From NCBI RefSeq assembly GCF_003096815.1, contig NZ_QENY01000001.1, forward strand, positions 1-64,000: a stretch of 64,000 bases of DNA, in the 5' to 3' direction. The translations under genes and the position numbers were made by a program. This document shows, piece after piece, positions 18,306 through 27,089 of this stretch. Below the pieces are notes generated by a model. It had not been told where the DNA came from and searched no databases. It worked only from the letters and a program-made list of their open reading frames with translations. The stretch is from Hallella colorans (GTDB taxonomy: Bacteria; Bacteroidota; Bacteroidia; Bacteroidales; Bacteroidaceae). How positions within the stretch are numbered: the stretch's first letter is position 1; each line of letters begins with the position of its first letter.

Positions 18306-19613
18306 TCAAAATTTTATTTGTTTTTTCATCATAATATGTTGCATCAAACCACGCATGGCAAGATATGCTATGAAAGACATCCACAACGCATGATTGGTAG
18401 GCAAACATGCTTTGCCCAAAAAGAAAAGAACAAAAAACACCACGGTAGATGCCACGCTGGATACCAACATGGCTCTCGTGGCCGTGATACCAATAAAGAT
18501 GCCGTCATAGACAAAGGCTGCCACACCTGCCAACGGAATGAGACAAGCCCAATAAAAATACTCGTCAGCAGCCGCGATGACAGCATGCTCGCTGGTGAGC
18601 AAGCCCAAAAACGCATTGCCACCCAAAACATACACCAACGTGAAGCCTATGACCATGAGTGCTCCCCAGCCAAAAAGCCGACGAACGGTGGCATGCAGCC
18701 GGACCCCATCTTGGGCGCCATAGAGCAAGCCTGCCAATGCCTCGCCTGCAAAAGCGAAGCCGTCCATGATGTAGCTGAACAACGTGAAAAACGTCATGAG
18801 CAACGTGTTCACGGCCAGCAGCATGTCGCCTTGGCGGGCGCCAGCAGAAGTAAAGAAAAGATTGACGACAACAAGGCAGATCGTTCTGAGAAATATATCG
18901 CGGTTTACGGTGAAAAAAGCCTTCCATGTCACCATGCCAGAATTGACAGCCTTGTCAGTGTGTCGCGGATGGGTATACAAACGCAGCTGACGGGATGCGT
19001 GCCAAAGGGCAAATAAGAAACCGCACCATTGGGCTATGAGTGTACCCAACGCTACACCCGATATGTGCATGCCTAAACCAAACACTAAAGTGAGTGATGC
19101 CACCACGTTGACAATATTTTGCAAGATGGCGACAGTCATGGGTATCTTGGTGTTTTGCAATCCGATGAACCATCCGTTCAATGCATACAGCCCAAGCATC
19201 GCGGGCGCTCCCCAAATCACTATGCTGAAATAGGTGGTTACCATCGGTCTAATCTGAATGGATGGCCCAATGAGGTGGAGCGTGAGTTGACAAAGTGGCA
19301 CCTGCAACACCAAAAAACACAGGGCTATGGCCCCGGATATGTACATGGAGCGGCGCAACAGTAGTTTAACAGACGAATGGTCCTCACGGCCAAGGGCCTG
19401 CGATGTCATGCCACTGGTACCCATACGGAGAAAGCCAAACAGCCAATAGATCACATTGAACATCATGGTGCCAACCGCGATAGCGGCAATATATTGCTCG
19501 GAGCCCATGTGCCCGACAATGGCCAAATCGGCCAAGCCAAGCAAGGGAACGGTAATATTGCTTATGATAGATGGCACGGCCAACCGCAAAATATCCTTGT
19601 CAGTCTGTTTCAT
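18306..19613 (-). CDS. MATE-family multidrug/Na+ antiporter (DinF-like)
   Basis: A 435-residue membrane protein with 12 predicted helices in two halves. The frame extends 73 codons further upstream, but the Met at 19613 (MKQTDKDILRLAVPS) is the family-like start, and a -7 promoter element lies at 19631-19638, inside the extended frame. Conserved MATE stretches include LLGLADLAIVGHMG near the N-terminus and the matching GFAFAGEALAGLLYGA in the second half. The DinF branch often lies next to DNA repair genes. MATE proteins expel cationic drugs using Na+ or H+. The substrate here is not predictable. Confidence 0.9.
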   Translation of the reverse strand: MKQTDKDILRLAVPSIISNITVPLLGLADLAIVGHMGSEQYIAAIAVGTMMFNVIYWLFGFLRMGTSGMTSQALGREDHSSVKLLLRRSMYISGAIALCFLVLQVPLCQLTLHLIGPSIQIRPMVTTYFSIVIWGAPAMLGLYALNGWFIGLQNTKIPMTVAILQNIVNVVASLTLVFGLGMHISGVALGTLIAQWCGFLFALWHASRQLRLYTHPRHTDKAVNSGMVTWKAFFTVNRDIFLRTICLVVVNLFFTSAGARQGDMLLAVNTLLMTFFTLFSYIMDGFAFAGEALAGLLYGAQDGVRLHATVRRLFGWGALMVIGFTLVYVLGGNAFLGLLTSEHAVIAAADEYFYWACLIPLAGVAAFVYDGIFIGITATRAMLVSSVASTVVFFVLFFLGKACLPTNHALWMSFIAYLAMRGLMQHIMMKKQIKF

Positions 19614-19630
19614 CGCTTTGGTTTCTTTTA

Positions 19631-19638
19631 CAAAGGTA
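19631..19638 (-). promoter_or_regulatory. -7 promoter element for the MATE-rmuC unit
   Basis: On the minus strand this reads TACCTTTG, a match to TAnnTTTG, 17 bases before the chosen MATE start. An identical copy of the element lies at 19668-19675. No -33 box was found at the right spacing for either. Confidence 0.4.
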
Positions 19639-19772
19639 GTTAAAAATGATGGAATGGAATATGCGAACAAAGGTATTTTCACGTAAAATATATATGCGGT
19701 GACTATCGTCTGATAAATATAATAAATGGAGAAAAAGCTATGGAACGATATGTTATCAACAAAGAAAATGAT

Positions 19773-19780
19773 TAACTTTG
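19773..19780 (+). promoter_or_regulatory. -7 promoter element TAACTTTG for the 19867 gene pair
   Basis: TAACTTTG matches the Bacteroidota -7 consensus and lies 86 bases before the start at 19867. No clear -33 box was found. Confidence 0.4.
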
Positions 19781-19866
19781 CATGTGTAAAAACATACATT
19801 TCGAGGCGTATGAGATCCATGCGTATGTACATGAGACTGTATAGCGTGCAATGATGTTATGAGAAC

Positions 19867-20817
19867 ATGAGATATTTCAAAGCGGAAAAATTCAGACATA
19901 ACGCACTTTTCAGAGTTCGCGTCATAGCGACAGTAATCATTGTGGCTATTGCTATAACTATGATCATCAGGCTATTTCCTGCCAGTAAGAACGATCTCAG
20001 GAGATGTGTATGCCATGTGGAAGGGTATTCGCAGTTGTGCGTGACGAATGGTCGAGACACGGTAGTGGTACGGCAAGACTCTATTAGTCAGGTCGGCGTG
20101 TGGGCTGACAAACATTGGTGGTGGCCAAGTTGTCGCGGGCGAGTGCTTACTGTTGCGCAGGGCGAGCCATCAACGTGTGAGGCCGATCGGCAAAACGTTG
20201 ACAATATAGAGCAAAAAATAAACATCGTGACCGACTCTATTAAGCGGATTATAGCTCGAAATGAAATCGAACAAAAAGAGATAAATTATTATTTCCGTAG
20301 TCATGGAGTGCAAGATGAGGGCTATATGAAAATAGCCCAACATGCTGAACGACAAAAGAAAGAAACAGACTCGCTAAAGAGAACCTTTCTAATACTTAAA
20401 AAATACAAGCCTCGTCACGGCGATACCTTGAAGCGAAGATACCTGCTGCAGGTATCATGGCGAGACCGGGATGGCAAATTGCAAACCGAGAAATGTAAGG
20501 AAGCGATAACCGATGTGGCTTGCGCAGGGGAACCGTTTGTCGTCCAGACTTGCCAAAAAACAAAACCACGTGGCGTGTATGCCGTGCGAAACATTCCGTG
20601 GCGCGTGTACCGAAAGACGAACGTCATCACTGTTACGCCAGTTGCGCCAAATGCTGTCATGAAACGCAAAGCCGTCTTGGTGCCTGGCAGAAGTGTAGAT
20701 GGACGGCTGTGCGACGTGCCAGAATTGTTTGCTCAAGATGGCAGCCCCGTGTTTAACGCTTATGGCGAGTTTCTCGGTTTGGTCTACAAAAACAGGATAG
20801 CGAGGATCAAAAAATGA
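19867..20817 (+). CDS. Membrane-anchored protein of unknown function with a protease-like tail
   Basis: A 316-residue protein. It starts with a basic segment and one membrane helix (about residues 18-38), so the rest should face the periplasm. A region rich in charged residues at about 105-180 looks helical or coiled-coil. The C-terminal third (about 190-316) is strand-rich and ends in D291-G-S-P-V-F-N followed by EFLGLVYKNRI. This recalls the GDSGSP-VF-G-LIG closing motif of trypsin-fold proteases, but the catalytic Ser position is Asp, so if related it is inactive. The stop overlaps the start of the GH25 gene by four bases (ATGA), so both products are translationally coupled and probably act together. 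No family name is proposed. Confidence 0.65.
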   Translation: MRYFKAEKFRHNALFRVRVIATVIIVAIAITMIIRLFPASKNDLRRCVCHVEGYSQLCVTNGRDTVVVRQDSISQVGVWADKHWWWPSCRGRVLTVAQGEPSTCEADRQNVDNIEQKINIVTDSIKRIIARNEIEQKEINYYFRSHGVQDEGYMKIAQHAERQKKETDSLKRTFLILKKYKPRHGDTLKRRYLLQVSWRDRDGKLQTEKCKEAITDVACAGEPFVVQTCQKTKPRGVYAVRNIPWRVYRKTNVITVTPVAPNAVMKRKAVLVPGRSVDGRLCDVPELFAQDGSPVFNAYGEFLGLVYKNRIARIKK

Positions 20818-22034
20818 ATGGTAAAACACACGATACAGGGTATAAGGCATGGATATTTCTTGCCTTTTTAACGGCAATCATGTTACCATGCGCATGCACC
20901 ATAGACCAAAGCGACACTACAGTGGTGACCTATAGCAACATGACCTATCGGGGTGAGACGGTAAACGGCAAGCGTGAAGGATTGGGCGCGCTCTATGCAG
21001 GTGACTCTTTGGTCTATTCGGGAGCATGGCACAACAACATGAGGCATGGCAAAGGATGGGCCATCGATAGCTTGGGTAGGAAGGTTGACGCTATCTGGGA
21101 CCATGATACCATCGTGACAGGAACTCGACATGACTCCTTAGGAGTGTACTGCGGGCAGTTTGACCACCAGTTGATGGCACACGGACATGGCACGTATCGT
21201 GACGCAGAGGGGGGAATTTTCGAGGGCGTTTGGAGACATGACAAGCGCAATGGATTTGGTTTCTCGTCGCAACGCTCACTTTTCAGGGTGGGCGAATGGA
21301 AAAACAACGTGTATAAAGGCGAGCGTTTGAGCTATTCGTCAGACCGTATTTATGGTATCGACATATCCAAACACCAGCATGTAAAAAAGAAAAAACATTA
21401 TAAAATATTTTGGGACAAACTACGTATTACGCATTTGGGAACGCTGTCAAAGAAAAGCATAAACGATGTGGTGGACTATAAAATATCATTTATTTTTATC
21501 AAGTCTACAGAGGGGACAAGTGTTGTGAACAAGTTTTACAAAGCGGATTATGCGGCTGCCCGAGCGCATGGTTACCCAGTGGGATCCTATCATTTTTTCT
21601 CTTACCATACCTCTGGAAGCGCGCAAGCGGCAACATTCTTGCGGCATTCATACTTCAAGAAAGGCGATTTACCTCCTGTTTTGGATCTCGAACCCCTTCC
21701 CTCTCATGTCAAAAAGATGGGGGGAGCGCATGCCATGTGGCGAAGGGTAAGGGCTTGGCTCTATGCCGTTGAGCGCAAGACAGGCATGCGTCCCATCCTG
21801 TATGTCAGCCAAATGTTTGTAAACAAGTATCTTGACGAGGCTCCAGATATCAAAAGTGGCTATCCGGTATGGATAGCAAGATATGGCGAGTACAAACCCG
21901 ACGTTAAACTATGGATATGGCAGTTGGCTCCCGATGGAAGGGTTTCGGGCATTCATGGAGATGTAGACATCAATATTTTCAATGGTTACAGCAATGAGTT
22001 CACGCAATGGTTGGAAAAAGTCCGTATGAAATAG
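20814..22034 (+). CDS. MORN-repeat GH25 lysozyme lipoprotein
   Basis: A 406-residue protein. The signal sequence ends in PCACT, a possible lipobox. Residues about 45-180 hold several MORN-like repeats (YRGETVNGKREGLGALY, YSGAWHNNMRHGKGWA, FEGVWRHDKRNGFGF). A GH25 muramidase domain (about 180-403) follows, with the catalytic D183 in GIDISKHQ, the DLE pair D291/E293, and WIWQLAPDGRV-DVDIN near the end. It should cleave the MurNAc-GlcNAc backbone of peptidoglycan, possibly anchored to a membrane. MORN plus GH25 in one lipoprotein is found in Bacteroidota. It is coupled to the preceding gene by an ATGA overlap and faces the convergent zinc-ribbon gene 16 bases away. Confidence 0.85.
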   Translation: MNGKTHDTGYKAWIFLAFLTAIMLPCACTIDQSDTTVVTYSNMTYRGETVNGKREGLGALYAGDSLVYSGAWHNNMRHGKGWAIDSLGRKVDAIWDHDTIVTGTRHDSLGVYCGQFDHQLMAHGHGTYRDAEGGIFEGVWRHDKRNGFGFSSQRSLFRVGEWKNNVYKGERLSYSSDRIYGIDISKHQHVKKKKHYKIFWDKLRITHLGTLSKKSINDVVDYKISFIFIKSTEGTSVVNKFYKADYAAARAHGYPVGSYHFFSYHTSGSAQAATFLRHSYFKKGDLPPVLDLEPLPSHVKKMGGAHAMWRRVRAWLYAVERKTGMRPILYVSQMFVNKYLDEAPDIKSGYPVWIARYGEYKPDVKLWIWQLAPDGRVSGIHGDVDINIFNGYSNEFTQWLEKVRMK

Positions 22035-22050
22035 GCCGCTTAGCCACCAT

Positions 22051-22875
22051 CTAATCTACCTTTCTCATCAGCATGCCATTACCTGCGTCGATTTGTCTCG
22101 ACTCTTCAACCAATTTATAAACAAACTCGTTGTTATCTCCAAAATCACAATACAAACGATGAGCCTGATATTTATAAGTACCATAAGCGGTTTCTCCGCC
22201 GCTGGTCTCGGCTATTTGATCACCATGTATTTTCAAGGAGATGCCACCATAGTCTGTTTCTATATGCCAGTTGCCTTGTATCCAACCGGGCGCTTTCTCA
22301 GGTGCGGCATTGCTGTTAAACGATGGTGCAGAGCCTGCGGCTGACTGGTCATCTGTATAGTTTTCGCTCGTGTCAGATAGGCCTACATCATCGGCCGTGT
22401 AGCTTGTCGAAGTGCTGCATTGACGAGCGATAAAGGTCATACCCACTACAAAAACAACCGCGAATACAAGCATTTTCTTAACGTACCCTTTAGATTTGTA
22501 CTTTGCAAATATCATGTTTTCACCATGAATATCTGTATTGAAAGGGTGAGCGTTAAGAGGGTTGGATGTTTTTTGGATGTTGTTAAAATTGGGATAAATT
22601 GGTGGTGGCAGGCTACTCGCCTTACAATCGTCAGTTTGAGTCGATGAATTAGAATATACCTCAGCATGGTCTTGCTTCTTGGCCGCGCTATCGTTTGTAT
22701 CCGCAAGGTCTGTAGACTCCAATGTTTCGGCGTTCATTTGATTGCCAACGCTCTCGTCATCCACGGCAAACGTGAAAGGCATTCCACAACGCGGACAGTT
22801 ACATTGCAATTCTTGCATGCCCGGCGCATCCGCCAAATCAAATCTGTATCTACATTTAGGACATTTCACTTTCAT
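22051..22875 (-). CDS. Zinc-ribbon membrane protein, last gene of the actin-like/tubulin-like cluster
   Basis: A 274-residue protein. The N-terminus is an MJ0042-like zinc ribbon with C5, C8, C27 and C30. A low-complexity, Ser/Asp-rich linker (about 40-125) leads to one membrane helix (about 134-151). The C-terminal domain (about 195-274) starts with PGWIQGNWHIETDYGGI and looks like a small beta-barrel of the kind seen in lipocalin-like or META-like Bacteroidota domains, probably on the far side of the membrane. It is the most distal of six same-strand genes, 74 bases after the coiled-coil gene. It may report envelope state to the cytoplasmic partners, but this is inference only. Confidence 0.65.
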   Translation of the reverse strand: MKVKCPKCRYRFDLADAPGMQELQCNCPRCGMPFTFAVDDESVGNQMNAETLESTDLADTNDSAAKKQDHAEVYSNSSTQTDDCKASSLPPPIYPNFNNIQKTSNPLNAHPFNTDIHGENMIFAKYKSKGYVKKMLVFAVVFVVGMTFIARQCSTSTSYTADDVGLSDTSENYTDDQSAAGSAPSFNSNAAPEKAPGWIQGNWHIETDYGGISLKIHGDQIAETSGGETAYGTYKYQAHRLYCDFGDNNEFVYKLVEESRQIDAGNGMLMRKVD

Positions 22876-22949
22876 CGTTATCAGTGTTCCTTTCTTGTGT
22901 TCTTAATTGTTGTAAGCGTTCTTGGTTTATAACGTCTAAAGTCACAATG

Positions 22950-23582
22950 TCATTCAAACGATAGCTTGGCTTTCTTGGTAACTCGCCATATTGCGCCGTC
23001 TCGCTGGGCCACACCTTCCTCGAGCGTTTTAATTCGACGAGGATATTGTTTGGTGTTGCCCTCTATTCTGCACACTGGCTTGACTATCTGACTAATACTG
23101 ATCATTGCCGTGGCAATGGCATCAGAGGTGTCTATCATGATAAACTGTCCATTAATTCCGTCCTCCGTGCGTAACTGATAGACACTTTTGCCCACTTGTT
23201 CCGTGGGGCTATACTCCATGAACAGGCCATCCGGGGTTGGTGCCGGCAGGTACAAGGTCTCCACGGAACGACTTAATATGTTGTCCTTTGATGCCATGTC
23301 GTCAGCCGTCAGAGCTTTCTCCGAAGACGTTCGATTTCTATCCGCGCATTCTTCATGGATTTGAAGCTGTGTCTCCGATGCCGAATTAAAGGTTTCGGAA
23401 CCTTTCTCCCCATCTCCTTGACGTATGGCGCCAGTGCCTTTAAGGAGGTTTTGCAACTCGACAATCTGTTTAGCTTGGTTTTTTAGCGCAGTCTCGAGCT
23501 TGTCTATCCTTGCAACGATTGGCTCTATCATATTGGAGACATCATCGGATGACACGTTGTTGTTTTTGTTTTTGTTAAACAT
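22950..23582 (-). CDS. Coiled-coil protein of unknown function, partner of the actin-like ATPase
   Basis: A 210-residue cytoplasmic protein without signal or membrane helix. Residues about 15-50 form a coiled coil (IEPIVARIDKLETALKN and on). A polar linker follows, then a compact C-terminal domain (about 108-210) containing GLFMEYSPTEQVGKSVYQL and ending in a basic segment WRVTKKAKLSF. The gene begins 12 bases after the stop of the large ATPase gene, so the two are surely co-translated. Because the neighbour has an Hsp70/actin fold, a nucleotide-exchange or adaptor role is conceivable, but I recognise no GrpE or other named domain. Confidence 0.6.
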   Translation of the reverse strand: MFNKNKNNNVSSDDVSNMIEPIVARIDKLETALKNQAKQIVELQNLLKGTGAIRQGDGEKGSETFNSASETQLQIHEECADRNRTSSEKALTADDMASKDNILSRSVETLYLPAPTPDGLFMEYSPTEQVGKSVYQLRTEDGINGQFIMIDTSDAIATAMISISQIVKPVCRIEGNTKQYPRRIKTLEEGVAQRDGAIWRVTKKAKLSFE

Positions 23583-23594
23583 CGATAATGCCTT

Positions 23595-26500
23595 TTACAA
23601 GTTTTCAATGAGATTGTCACGTATGCACCCAATGATTGGATAGAAGAATACGGCATCCTCTATGGTGTCATTGGCATTTCGCTCAGGCTCGTTCTTGTTC
23701 ATATAGTTCCATCCATTGAGCAGGTGATGCTCCAAATCCTTGTTTACCAACTCCTTGAAACGGGCAAGTGAAAGGTTGTCTACAAGGAAGCGATCAACGA
23801 CATGAATGTCGTCGCAGAGTGTGCAGAAGAAGTCGTTAAACTGTTTTACAGACTCCACAATGGCCGATCGTACCTCTGTTTTGTCCATATCAGCGTAAGT
23901 AAGACGCTCTTGGTCAATGGTGGAATAGTTGTATTTCAAGTTAGATTCAAAACCATCCAACATTTGATTAAGTTGTTCCACATTAGCGCATCCACTCGAG
24001 TCGCGCACTTGCATCAATGCTCCGCGGCATGTAATCTGTTTTGGTTCTTTACGCTCCATGACCACAGAGAATCCATCTTCACCATACTTTTCACCGTAGA
24101 CCCGCTCGAATATCGCTTGAGACAGCAAGTCAAGCTCACGTTGGCTGCCCACAATATCAAGAATTTTAGATCCCGTTCCAGAGAACATCGCCGACCGAGG
24201 CTTGTCCAATCCACGGTGTCTCATCATCGACGCCACATAGTAGAGGAGCGTGGAATAGAAATAAATGAACACTATTTTGAAACGTCCATCTTCGTTCAGC
24301 CTTTGGTTATAAGAGAACACATCGTTTCCTGCCACCACTTTATTTTGTATGACCGAAAAGAGGAACGCGTTAATGTCCTCACTCTTTCGCTTGGACATGA
24401 TGTCGTCAAGAATACCGTTCAGTTCTCCGTAGCGGTCGTCGTCAGCGTCAAATAGTTTACGAAAATATGACACGTATTTGGCTAACATTGGGTTGCTATC
24501 ACCATGAGGGACCTCCGAGAATCCATCGCCAAAAATGGCGTTGGCGGCGAAACGAAACGATGTCAAGATAGTGGGTTGCTGGGCATTAGGCTCGAATACC
24601 ACTACGTCGCTCGACCCACCACCAATATCTATGGATGCCACCGATGAGGCGGAACCACGAAATTGGCTCGACCCCCGATAGAAATAGTAGGGCGCCACAG
24701 ACTCGGGCATCTGTATTAACTGACGTTCGTCAGCTTCGAAACCAAAGACATCCTTGAACGTTTTTGCCCACATCTCGCCCAATTTCCGAATGTTTCCCAC
24801 TTTCATGGCCAATGGGTAGAACCAGATGAGACGTGTCTTGCTCAAGTCTCCATTTTCCAATAAAACCTTGGCGCGCATTAAAAGGGCCAGCTCCGTGAGG
24901 TAAGCGCGCACGCGCTTAGCCGTCTCTATCTCTGTAGACCATTTCAGATTAGCCACAATGCGATTGCCATATCCCACGGATTCCTTTTCGTAAATGAAAG
25001 GGATGTTCGCGTCGCCGAGAGCCACTATCTCATCAATATTCTCAACGTCAAGCCGTTCCGACTCGGAAAGAACCGTGCGCTGTGGAAATCTATAATCATG
25101 GCCGATATTGCGTGGCAAAAACTCTTGCTTCATGATGACATCGTACAAAATGTGCTCTCCGTTATACAAGGTAGCTAAAAGCCGTTCCTTAGCGTCAGAA
25201 CTTAGTGTCAGAGGTTCAGGCATTTGTCCTTGGCGCATGCTCTCAACATGTGTGTTTGTCGTGCCAAAATCCACAGCGAAGGTAAATGCCTCATGTCCAT
25301 TGGCGTCGCTCGCCCATCTTGGGCATACCACTCCCTCAGACATAAGGTTGCCCCGCTCGTCAAAAATTTGCACGTTGGCAAAATCGAAAGCTCCTGCCAA
25401 TCGATAATAATCAGACCCCACGCGTTTCTCGTTTTTCAGGCTTTTGGAACGCTTCACCGTTGGCAACGCTTCCAAGTCGCCATTGTCATTAGATGCGAAA
25501 AACTCAAGATTTAAACGGCAATTCTCCAACAATCCCAAAGCTCTGTCAATGAGCTGGACGGTGTATTGCTTGAGGTTTGCTGACTTGATAAACGGGAAAA
25601 CGCCAAGAGCGAAAGGCACCGTGAGGAAGTAACCTCGGTTGTTCTCCCTGTCATAGCGCATGTCCACGCCCACGGCCTGTACGTAAATGCGCTCCAATGT
25701 GACAAAGGCGCCTTGCTTTTGCACTGGAATGCGCAGTATAACCTTGATAGTTTCCTGCCGTCCTGTCTGCGTGTGTATCATCTCAAAGCGCGGCCGTCCG
25801 GCTATGGTGCCCCACAAATCATTTACCGTGAAGTATTTGAAATAAGTTTTGCTAAGAGGCAACAAAAAATCATTGTTGTCCGTTTCCCTGCTTCCTTGTG
25901 TCATGTTGCCATTGAAAAAGCAGTCCCTATCCATCGTATAGTCTAATTTGATAAGTGATGGAAGGAAGAAGTCGTCGTCAGTAAGCCAAGGATATTGGTG
26001 CGACGTGGCTGGCAAAATCCGTTTGTCAGGTTCCATCGCATAGTCTTGGGGCGTGATCACGGTCAGGTCGTCCCAATCGCTGGTGACATATCTGAAAGGC
26101 GACGTTCGTGGAGCGTTCAAGTGGTTTTGAAGCACCAATGGCAATCGCTCGCCGTGGGGTACGATGGATGGCTCAATACGAAAATCGCTTTTTTGTATGG
26201 CCTCTTGGATATCTGATTTGCGAGCGCAATAGAACGGAATGCCCAACGCTTGTATTCCCTGCTCGGTCAAAGCGTAGCTCACTTTGAGATATTGCAGCGC
26301 TCGTTCGCTACTTTCATAGTCTAAAGTTTCTGGGTTGCCAATGTTTGTCAAAATCTCTTGCCTGAGCTGTGGTACGAGTAAACCAAAGCTCGTAATGAGG
26401 TAGGCGTTCACTTCGGCACACATTTTTTTCAGTTCTGGATAGGCCGTGAAGAGTGCGTAAATATACTTCACGAATTTTGGCTCGCGCATGTGCAGCGGTC

Positions 26501-27068
26501 GCGTGAGGTCAAACACGTTCACGTTTTGCTCCACAGGAATGGTATAAAGGTTTGGACGAGCATTGGGAGTGGCCATGAATAGTGTCACAGGCGACGTGCA
26601 TCCAATGACCTGATTGCCGTGTACGAGAAAATAAAGGAGATCCATGTGGTCAAAATTGAAAGCCTCTTTGTCTTGGTCCAAAAACATCTCCATGGTGTCA
26701 CCCAATAGTTTGTGTTGCGTGTCGGCTTTCAATTGTTGTAGCGCTCCGGTCTTGTTCCACTCCACTACATGTAATTTTGATTGCAGCTCTGGCAAGTTGA
26801 AGAAGAGTTGTGCCACGTCCAAAGCGTTGCCAACCAACCTCTCATCCATCAGCTCTCCATTGAGATTGGCGTTTGCGGCCAACCTTCTAAAGGCGTTTTT
26901 CACCAAGTCCATTTGCGCAAATGGAGATGGAATGGCTGTGCGCGGCACCGCCGACAGTCCGCCGTTAGGATCGCTGATCATGTTTATCTCGTCAGCGCAG
27001 TATTGGTTTGTCAAGGGTATCCAACCCTCGCCTGTAGTTTTGTTGTTATATGATAATATCTTGGACAT
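23595..27068 (-). CDS. Large actin/Hsp70-fold (SrfB-like) ATPase
   Basis: A 1157-residue protein. The first half (1 to about 590) has no motif I recognise. The second half carries all three nucleotide-binding signatures of the actin/Hsp70/sugar-kinase fold: phosphate-1 VDFGTTNTH at 599-607, phosphate-2 IDIGGGSSD at 813-821, and the adenosine motif FSGTGSK around 962-968. Size and layout match the SrfB group, large proteins of the Salmonella srfABC type that lack a proven function. It has no signal or membrane helix. It lies 21 bases after the tubulin-like gene and 12 before the coiled-coil gene. ATP binding is well supported; filament formation is not shown. The SrfB name is from recall and needs a profile search. 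Confidence 0.75.
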   Translation of the reverse strand: MSKILSYNNKTTGEGWIPLTNQYCADEINMISDPNGGLSAVPRTAIPSPFAQMDLVKNAFRRLAANANLNGELMDERLVGNALDVAQLFFNLPELQSKLHVVEWNKTGALQQLKADTQHKLLGDTMEMFLDQDKEAFNFDHMDLLYFLVHGNQVIGCTSPVTLFMATPNARPNLYTIPVEQNVNVFDLTRPLHMREPKFVKYIYALFTAYPELKKMCAEVNAYLITSFGLLVPQLRQEILTNIGNPETLDYESSERALQYLKVSYALTEQGIQALGIPFYCARKSDIQEAIQKSDFRIEPSIVPHGERLPLVLQNHLNAPRTSPFRYVTSDWDDLTVITPQDYAMEPDKRILPATSHQYPWLTDDDFFLPSLIKLDYTMDRDCFFNGNMTQGSRETDNNDFLLPLSKTYFKYFTVNDLWGTIAGRPRFEMIHTQTGRQETIKVILRIPVQKQGAFVTLERIYVQAVGVDMRYDRENNRGYFLTVPFALGVFPFIKSANLKQYTVQLIDRALGLLENCRLNLEFFASNDNGDLEALPTVKRSKSLKNEKRVGSDYYRLAGAFDFANVQIFDERGNLMSEGVVCPRWASDANGHEAFTFAVDFGTTNTHVESMRQGQMPEPLTLSSDAKERLLATLYNGEHILYDVIMKQEFLPRNIGHDYRFPQRTVLSESERLDVENIDEIVALGDANIPFIYEKESVGYGNRIVANLKWSTEIETAKRVRAYLTELALLMRAKVLLENGDLSKTRLIWFYPLAMKVGNIRKLGEMWAKTFKDVFGFEADERQLIQMPESVAPYYFYRGSSQFRGSASSVASIDIGGGSSDVVVFEPNAQQPTILTSFRFAANAIFGDGFSEVPHGDSNPMLAKYVSYFRKLFDADDDRYGELNGILDDIMSKRKSEDINAFLFSVIQNKVVAGNDVFSYNQRLNEDGRFKIVFIYFYSTLLYYVASMMRHRGLDKPRSAMFSGTGSKILDIVGSQRELDLLSQAIFERVYGEKYGEDGFSVVMERKEPKQITCRGALMQVRDSSGCANVEQLNQMLDGFESNLKYNYSTIDQERLTYADMDKTEVRSAIVESVKQFNDFFCTLCDDIHVVDRFLVDNLSLARFKELVNKDLEHHLLNGWNYMNKNEPERNANDTIEDAVFFYPIIGCIRDNLIENL

Positions 27069-27089
27069 TATGTTATTAACCTTTCACGT

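Noticed and set aside
17814-19016. 400-codon rightward frame across rmuC and the MATE gene
   Set aside because: It spans two well-supported genes on the other strand, and its composition (Ser/Cys/His-rich) is typical of an antisense shadow.
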